Shown here in pieces: positions 59,437-64,000 of a stretch of DNA of 64,000 nt. The position numbers were made by a program, and so were the translations under genes. Origin of the DNA: Pyxidicoccus sp. MSG2 (lineage in GTDB: Bacteria; Myxococcota; Myxococcia; Myxococcales; Myxococcaceae); the NCBI RefSeq assembly GCF_026626705.1, contig NZ_JAPNKC010000001.1, positions 5,722,001 to 5,786,000 on the forward strand. The letters run 5' to 3'. Below the pieces are notes generated by a model that was given only the letters and a program-made list of their open reading frames with translations, had not been told where the DNA came from and made no database searches. Positions within the stretch are counted from its first letter, which is position 1; each line of letters opens with the position of its first letter.

Positions 59437-61215
59437 CTACTGACCGGAGCTCACCGTGTAGGTGACGCCGGAGAAGGCCGTGTAGCCCTTGATGAGGACG
59501 TAGTACGTGCCCTGCTTCGCACCGTTGATGGTGCAGGACTCCGTGGCGGTGGCGCTCCCGGAGATGCAGTCGTAGCTCGTGGTGGTGGGGGCGCTGCCGA
59601 ACTTCACGTACAGGTCCGCGTCACCCGTGCCGCCCGACGTAGCGAACTTCATCGCCGTCGCGCCGGCCGGCGTGACGTGGCTGTAGGTCGTGGAGCTGCT
59701 CTTCGCGCCGGACACGTTGCTCACCGTGGAGATGACGGTCCACGTCGGAGGAGCCGCCACGCCCACCGCCGTCCAGCCCGCGTTCACCGAGGCCGCCGCG
59801 GCCGCGCCGTACAGGTCCTGCGCCGCCTGCGCCGTGGCGCCGCGCGCCTCGGAGAAGGTGCTGCTCGGGGTCAGGTACACCGTGTTCGCACGGTAGAAGA
59901 TGGCCGCGCCCTTCATGATGCTCGTGAAGGCGTCCGCGTCGAGCGCCGTCACCACGGTGGTCGTCTTGCCGCGCGGGTGCGTGCCACCCGTCACCATCAG
60001 CTTGAACGCCAGGTTGGCGATACCCGAGTTCCAGTGCACGCCACCGTTGTCCGAGGTGCCGGTGTAGCGGGTCGGGTAGTAGTCATAGTCACCCGCGATG
60101 GCCGGGTCGTTCATGTAGCGGAGCGCGTCGCCCGCCGTCCCCGGCGTCCAGCACTCCTCGCCAATCTTCCAGGTGTTGGCCGAGACGGCCCCATCCCGGA
60201 ACGCCTCGATGGAGGCGCCGAAGACGTCGGACATCGCCTCGTTGAGGGCGCCGGACTCACCCTGGTAGATGAGCTCGGACGACGTGTCGGTGACGGCGTG
60301 GGTCAACTCGTGGCCCACCACGTCCAGCACGGTCAGCGGGCCGGACTGCGTGCCGTCGCCGTCGCCGTAGACCATTTGCGTCCCGTTCCAGAACGCGTTC
60401 ACGTAGTTGCGGCTGTAGTGCACCGACGAGATGAGGTTCGTCCCCAGGCCGTCGTAGCTGTCACGCCCGAACTTGCTGAAGTAGAAGTCGTACGTGAAGC
60501 CCGCGTTGTCGTGCGCCGCGTTCAGCGTCGCGTCGCTCGTGGCGGCCTGGCCCTCGCTGCGCGTCAGCGTGCCGGGCAGCGTCGTCCGGTTCTTGGCGGT
60601 GTACGTCTTGCGGTTGCGCTGCGTCTTGATGTTGTCGAACGACAGCGCCGTCTCGCCGGTGTGCGCGTCGACGAACACGTTCGGCATCGCGGGCTCGCCC
60701 TCGGCGGAGACCGTGTCGAGCTGCACCCGCCACGTCAGCCGGGCACCCTTGCCGGTGTTGTTGGGGAGGATCTGGAGGTCCGCCTTCGGAGCGCCCACCA
60801 GGACGCTGCCGGCGGGCATCTGGGCGACGGCGGCCTGGATGGCCCGGCTCGACCCGAGGCTGGGACGGGTGTCGACCTTCAGGTCGCGCGCCAGCCGGTC
60901 GGTGATGGAGGCGAGGCTGCCGTCCTCCTTCAGGTGGACGATGGCCTGGGCGCCGAACACCGGCACGCCGCTAACGCTCTGCGTCAACCGCTCATGGGCC
61001 TTGCCACCGCGCTCCGACAGGGTGCGCTTCGCGGCCAGCTCGCCCGTACCACCAAGGAATTCAGGCTGTTGCATCTTGACCTGACGCAGGCCCTGGCCCG
61101 TCTGGCCAAGGGTCTGCAGGTCCTCCGGGGACTGCGTGTCGGCGTCCAGGGTCTCGACGCCGCAAGCACTTCCGAGGAGCAGGGGGAGGATGGAGACAAA
61201 ACGAGTCAAGCGCAT
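59437..61215 (-). CDS. M4 (thermolysin-family) secreted metalloprotease
   Basis: A 592-residue preproenzyme. An FTP/propeptide region occupies residues about 45-195. The catalytic domain carries VGHELTHAVTD (H302, E303, H306) and GALNEAMSD (E326, third zinc ligand), and a later His in NGGVHWNSGIANLAF. The C-terminal 100 residues form a PPC domain (AMKFATSGGTGDADLYVKFGSAPT, YYVLIKGYTAFSGVTYTV). Secreted by the signal (LLLGSACG), it digests extracellular protein. Its promoter region is an AT-rich island. A perfect terminator follows the gene. Confidence 0.96.
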   Translation of the reverse strand: MRLTRFVSILPLLLGSACGVETLDADTQSPEDLQTLGQTGQGLRQVKMQQPEFLGGTGELAAKRTLSERGGKAHERLTQSVSGVPVFGAQAIVHLKEDGSLASITDRLARDLKVDTRPSLGSSRAIQAAVAQMPAGSVLVGAPKADLQILPNNTGKGARLTWRVQLDTVSAEGEPAMPNVFVDAHTGETALSFDNIKTQRNRKTYTAKNRTTLPGTLTRSEGQAATSDATLNAAHDNAGFTYDFYFSKFGRDSYDGLGTNLISSVHYSRNYVNAFWNGTQMVYGDGDGTQSGPLTVLDVVGHELTHAVTDTSSELIYQGESGALNEAMSDVFGASIEAFRDGAVSANTWKIGEECWTPGTAGDALRYMNDPAIAGDYDYYPTRYTGTSDNGGVHWNSGIANLAFKLMVTGGTHPRGKTTTVVTALDADAFTSIMKGAAIFYRANTVYLTPSSTFSEARGATAQAAQDLYGAAAAASVNAGWTAVGVAAPPTWTVISTVSNVSGAKSSSTTYSHVTPAGATAMKFATSGGTGDADLYVKFGSAPTTTSYDCISGSATATESCTINGAKQGTYYVLIKGYTAFSGVTYTVSSGQ

Positions 61216-61350
61216 GAGGGACTTCCTCCAGAACGGCCAGGTGGCCGAGCGCTTTAGTTCTCACAAAATTAAAAGTTCAGTCAAACTGTATAAGTGTAAC
61301 TCACTTGCATCTATGGAACCTGAGTGATTCCGGTTATTTACGTTCGTATT

Positions 61351-61369
61351 AATTGACTCCCAGTCAATT
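61351..61369. promoter_or_regulatory. Perfect AATTGACT palindrome in AT-rich divergent region
   Basis: AATTGACT-CCC-AGTCAATT (61351-61369) is an exact inverted repeat in a divergent AT-rich gap (about 61240-61375) between the M4 protease and the AAA ATPase. TTGACT inside it resembles a -35 box. It looks like an operator for one or both genes. Confidence 0.5.
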
Positions 61370-61459
61370 CCTGTTTTCGCGGTGTGAGGGCAGGCGGGCG
61401 TGGCGGGTGGGCCTTCCCCGGGTTGACGCTGGCGGCAGGCGAGAGGAGCCTCCGGGCCG

Positions 61460-62695
61460 ATGCTCAAGCTCCAGTGGCTCCAGGTCCACCAGTTCCGCTC
61501 CGTGCAGCCCGGGACGCGGCTGTCGTTCAGCCCGTCCCTCAACGTGCTCCTGGGAGAGAACGGCACCGGGAAGACGATGCTGCTGGAGCTGGTCGCGGCC
61601 GTCGCCAGCTCCGACTTCAGCGCCCTCAAGGCCGAGTCGTTCGACCTCGAATACGAGCTGACCTCCGACACCGGCCGCATCACCGTGCGCGTGCGCAACG
61701 AGGCGGGGGAGGGCGGCACCGGGCTCGTCATGGACCTGGTCGTCGCGCCGGGGGACATGGCGTGGCCGCTCGTCATCCACCGCGAGGGACAGCAGGTCAC
61801 CGTCTCCCGCCAGGACGACACCTCGGACGTCGTCCACGAGCGCATTGCCCCCGAGGTGGGTGGGCGGCTGTGGCTCGTCCTCATGTCCGGCGGCATCGCC
61901 TGGGTGGAGAAGACGGGCGAGGGCGCCGCCGCCGTGGAGCCGCTGCTCGCCATGGCCCGCGAGGTGTCCGCCCAGGCTGGCCTGGGCCGCTTCGACGAGG
62001 GGCTCGGCTACTTCGACCAGCTGTACCAGGTGGAGCTGCGCCTCTCGCGCCGCGCGGAAGGGGTGCTCGCCACCGGCACCGGCCTCGCGTCGGAGGACCT
62101 GCTGGACGGGCTGCGCAAGGTGGCCGCCGCGCAGTGGGGCTCCGCCCGGTATGTGCTCCCCGCCGAGAGCATCCCCTTCCTCCGCGACGCCGCGCGGCTG
62201 CTCGGCTTCGTCTCCGCGGAGGCGCTCCTGGCCCCGCTGGAGTCCCAGCCCCAGGGCCGGTACGAGACGCTGTCGCTTGGCCACCTGGAGCTGGTCTTCA
62301 CCGGGCCGGGTGGGAAGCGCGTCTCCGCGCGGGAGCTGGGCTACGGCCAGAAGCGCTTCGTGGCCTTCCTGCACTACCTGGCCCATGCGCGCGCCGTGGT
62401 GGTGGCCGACGAGCTGGCCCACGCCCTCCATCCCCGGCAGCTCCGCGCGGGCCTCGAGCAGCTCGGTGCCCGGCAGGCCTTCCTCACCAGCCAGAGCCCG
62501 CTCCTGCTCGACAGCCTCAAGTTCGACTCGGCCGAGCACGTGCGTGGCACCTTCGTACGTTGCCGCCGCGAGGACGGCACTGGCGTGCTCGTCTGGGAGG
62601 ACCTGTCCCCCGATGCCGCCGAGGACTTCTTCACCGCGTACCGCGCCGCCTCCCAGCGCGTGGGCGAGCTGCTCCAGGCCCGCGGGCTCTGGTAG
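61460..62695 (+). CDS. Solo RecF/SMC-type AAA ATPase
   Basis: A 411-residue ATPase of the SMC/RecF/ABC-type head class: VHQFRSVQPGTRLSFSPSLNVLLGENGTGKTMLLELVAAV (Walker A GENGTGKT, 32-39) and VVVADELAHALHPRQLRAGLEQL (Walker B Asp-Glu). There is no TOPRIM or nuclease C-terminus, and no companion gene, unlike OLD family or Gabija effectors. A role in DNA metabolism or defence is possible but unproven. GAGAGGAG lies about 17 bases before ATG 61460, so initiation may be weak. A 26-base tandem duplication sits at the stop codon. Confidence 0.83.
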   Translation: MLKLQWLQVHQFRSVQPGTRLSFSPSLNVLLGENGTGKTMLLELVAAVASSDFSALKAESFDLEYELTSDTGRITVRVRNEAGEGGTGLVMDLVVAPGDMAWPLVIHREGQQVTVSRQDDTSDVVHERIAPEVGGRLWLVLMSGGIAWVEKTGEGAAAVEPLLAMAREVSAQAGLGRFDEGLGYFDQLYQVELRLSRRAEGVLATGTGLASEDLLDGLRKVAAAQWGSARYVLPAESIPFLRDAARLLGFVSAEALLAPLESQPQGRYETLSLGHLELVFTGPGGKRVSARELGYGQKRFVAFLHYLAHARAVVVADELAHALHPRQLRAGLEQLGARQAFLTSQSPLLLDSLKFDSAEHVRGTFVRCRREDGTGVLVWEDLSPDAAEDFFTAYRAASQRVGELLQARGLW

Positions 62696-62735
62696 CGCCG
62701 GCAGGCGCGGGGCTCTGGTAGCGCCGCCAGGCGCG
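62684..62735 (+). repeat. 26-bp tandem duplication over the ATPase stop codon
   Basis: 62684-62709 and 62710-62735 match at 25 of 26 bases. The first copy contains the last codons and TAG stop. Slippage in one copy could explain it. It has no obvious effect on the protein. Confidence 0.6.
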
Positions 62736-62824
62736 TCCGTCGCCCGGATGACGTCCCGTGCCACTTCGGGTGGCACGTCGCGTCACGGACTGGCCTATCC
62801 TTCCGGGTGGGGAGGGAACCGCCA

Positions 62825-63652
62825 ATGCCGATGCTGTCCGTCAATGGAACCGAGCTCCACTACGAGGACACAGGGGGCTCCGGGCCGCCCATCATCTTCA
62901 GCCATGGGCTGCTGTGGAGCACCCGGCTGTATGACCCGCAGGTGGACGCGCTGCGAGGCCGCTACCGCTGCATCGCGTATGACCACCGGGGGCAGGGCCG
63001 CAGCGCGGTGCCGCCGGAGAGCGTCATCGACATGGAGACGCTGTACCTGGATGCGATTGGCCTCATCGAGAAGCTCGGCGTGAAGCCGTGCCACTTCGTG
63101 GGCCTGTCCATGGGGGGCTTCATCGGCATGCGGCTGGCGGCGCGCAGGCCGGACCTGCTGCGCTCGCTGGTGCTGCTGGAGACGTCCGCCGACCCCGAGC
63201 CCCTGGCCAACGTGCCGCGCTACACGCTGCTCAACCTCATCGCCCGGCTCGCGGGCGTGCGGCCGGTGGCGGACCCGGTGATGCGCATCATGTTCGGCAA
63301 GGGCTTCCTGAGCGACCCGAACCGCGCCGAGGAGCGGGCCCTGTGGCGTGCGCGGCTGCTGGAGAACCGCAAGGACGTCTGGCGCGCCGTCAACGGCGTC
63401 ATCAAGCGCCGCGCCGTGAGCGCCGAGCTTCCCAGCATCAAGGTGCCCACGCTCGTCGTCGTGGGCGAGGAGGACGTGGCCACCGTCCCCGCGAAGGCCG
63501 AGCGCCTCCACCAGCTCATCCCCGGCTCGCGCCTGGTGCGGCTGCCGCGCGGGGGACACTCCGTCACCGTGGAGGAGCCCGCGCTCGTCAACGCCACCCT
63601 GGGCACCTTCCTCGACGCGCAGTCCGAGCAGTCCGCGGCGCAGGCGGGCTGA
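62825..63652 (+). CDS. Alpha/beta-fold hydrolase
   Basis: A 275-residue esterase/lactonase-type enzyme with nucleophile elbow FVGLSMGGFIG (S95), the oxyanion HGLLWS segment, a catalytic Asp in VVVGEEDVATVP and a His in LPRGGHSVTVEEP. Related enzymes include 3-oxoadipate enol-lactonase-like and esterase families; the substrate is not defined. GGGAGGG precedes ATG 62825. It is a single gene. Confidence 0.9.
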   Translation: MPMLSVNGTELHYEDTGGSGPPIIFSHGLLWSTRLYDPQVDALRGRYRCIAYDHRGQGRSAVPPESVIDMETLYLDAIGLIEKLGVKPCHFVGLSMGGFIGMRLAARRPDLLRSLVLLETSADPEPLANVPRYTLLNLIARLAGVRPVADPVMRIMFGKGFLSDPNRAEERALWRARLLENRKDVWRAVNGVIKRRAVSAELPSIKVPTLVVVGEEDVATVPAKAERLHQLIPGSRLVRLPRGGHSVTVEEPALVNATLGTFLDAQSEQSAAQAG

Positions 63653-63787
63653 GCCGGAGCATGCGGTGCACACGGCCACGCGGGCCGTGGAGCACCTGAC
63701 AGGACGCGCGGCGGGCGTGCTTCCGTGAGTGCGCCCCCGCGCGTTCGCCGTTATGCCGCACCTTCGAGCCTTGGAAGGAGGGTCGTC

Positions 63788-64000
63788 ATGCCAGTGGCGA
63801 AGTGGAACGGGGTGGTGATTGCGGAGAGCCCGCGCTGCGAGAAGGTGGAAGGCAACTGCTACTTCCCGGTCGAGGCCATCCGCCGCGAGTACTTCCGCAC
63901 GAGCGACACGCACACCGTCTGCCCGTGGAAGGGGACGGCGAGCTACTACGACGTCGTCGTCGACGGGCAGGTGAACAAGGACGCGGCCTGGTACTACCCG
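63788..64000 (+). CDS. DUF427-family protein, 5' end only
   Basis: The gene runs off the window. The first 71 residues (VAKWNGVVIAESPRCEKVEGNCYFPVEAIRREYF, CPWKGTASYYDVVVDGQVNKDAAWYYP) match DUF427, a small single-domain family of unknown function that includes a conserved WKG and AWYYP. GGAGG precedes ATG 63788. Confidence 0.88.
   Translation, partial: MPVAKWNGVVIAESPRCEKVEGNCYFPVEAIRREYFRTSDTHTVCPWKGTASYYDVVVDGQVNKDAAWYYP

Noticed and set aside
1..64000. CRISPR array, tRNA, rRNA or insertion sequence
   Set aside because: No regularly spaced repeats, cloverleaf, rRNA core or transposase with terminal repeats was seen on reading both strands; short tRNAs could be missed by eye.

Overview
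The window is high-GC bacterial DNA that looks like a myxobacterium of the Myxococcus/Corallococcus/Pyxidicoccus group. Evidence: a member of the Myxococcales-restricted TIGR02265/DUF2378 family (29863-30405), a giant Ser/Thr kinase-AAA-TPR protein, acidobacterial-type ADOP permease plus PadR, many lipoproteins with Ala-Asp-Ala-Gly linkers, and abundant secreted hydrolases. I saw no rRNA, tRNA, CRISPR array, insertion sequence or phage structural gene. Start sites were chosen from Shine-Dalgarno matches and signal-peptide logic, so several are revised from the longest possible frame.

Layout. 1-4.1 kb: end of an ABC permease, its PadR regulator, a divergent PARG-like protein and a secreted serine hydrolase with TPRs. 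4.1-8.6 kb: a metzincin-like lipoprotein protease, a tandem DsbA-type protein, and an anti-sigma/sigma pair. 8.7-11.9 kb: three overlapping genes (caspase-fold protein, membrane protein, Ig-repeat lipoprotein with a frameshift) divergent from the sigma operon. 11.9-20.5 kb: small envelope genes, a CDP-alcohol phosphatidyltransferase, a DUF4846 protein, a fatty-acid desaturase, a P450 and two SpoIIAA/STAS-like paralogues. 20.7-23.8 kb: a sugar ABC importer (binding protein and two permeases, no ATPase). 23.9-24.7 kb: an Rpn-type nuclease gene split by one in-frame TGA. 24.8-30.4 kb: GH71-type glucanase, methyltransferase, NAD(P)-binding protein, PLD-type lipoprotein, TIGR02265 protein. 30.5-34.9 kb: kinase-AAA-TPR protein translationally coupled to a methyltransferase. 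34.9-39.5 kb: a mosaic of DUF4267, AraC, DapB-like, SAF/MORN and 2OG-oxygenase genes bounded by direct repeats and a duplicated gene tail. 39.6-43.2 kb: glutaminase, HEXXH protein and two small envelope genes. 43.2-47.7 kb: a four-gene lipid operon (patatin, KAS III, acyltransferase, SDR). 47.8-53.7 kb: TolC-MFP-RND efflux operon. 53.9-56.0 kb: octaheme-type cytochrome with HEAT and TPR repeats. 56.05-57.4 kb: a lower-GC scar of a polymorphic-toxin locus (Hint fragment, putative immunity genes). 57.5-64 kb: SDR, MmyB-type regulator, M4 protease, solo AAA ATPase, alpha/beta hydrolase and the start of a DUF427 gene.

How it fits together. Most of the window is envelope, secretion and signalling capacity typical of predatory soil bacteria: exported proteases and glucanase, efflux, lipid modification and regulators. 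The most unusual pieces are the split Rpn nuclease/C-terminal domain pair, the toxin-immunity scar, the lipid operon whose KAS III and SDR lack standard catalytic residues, the divergent PARG-like enzyme, and the repeat-bounded mosaic at 34.8-38.8 kb. These identifications rest on motif recognition by eye; no database search was run.
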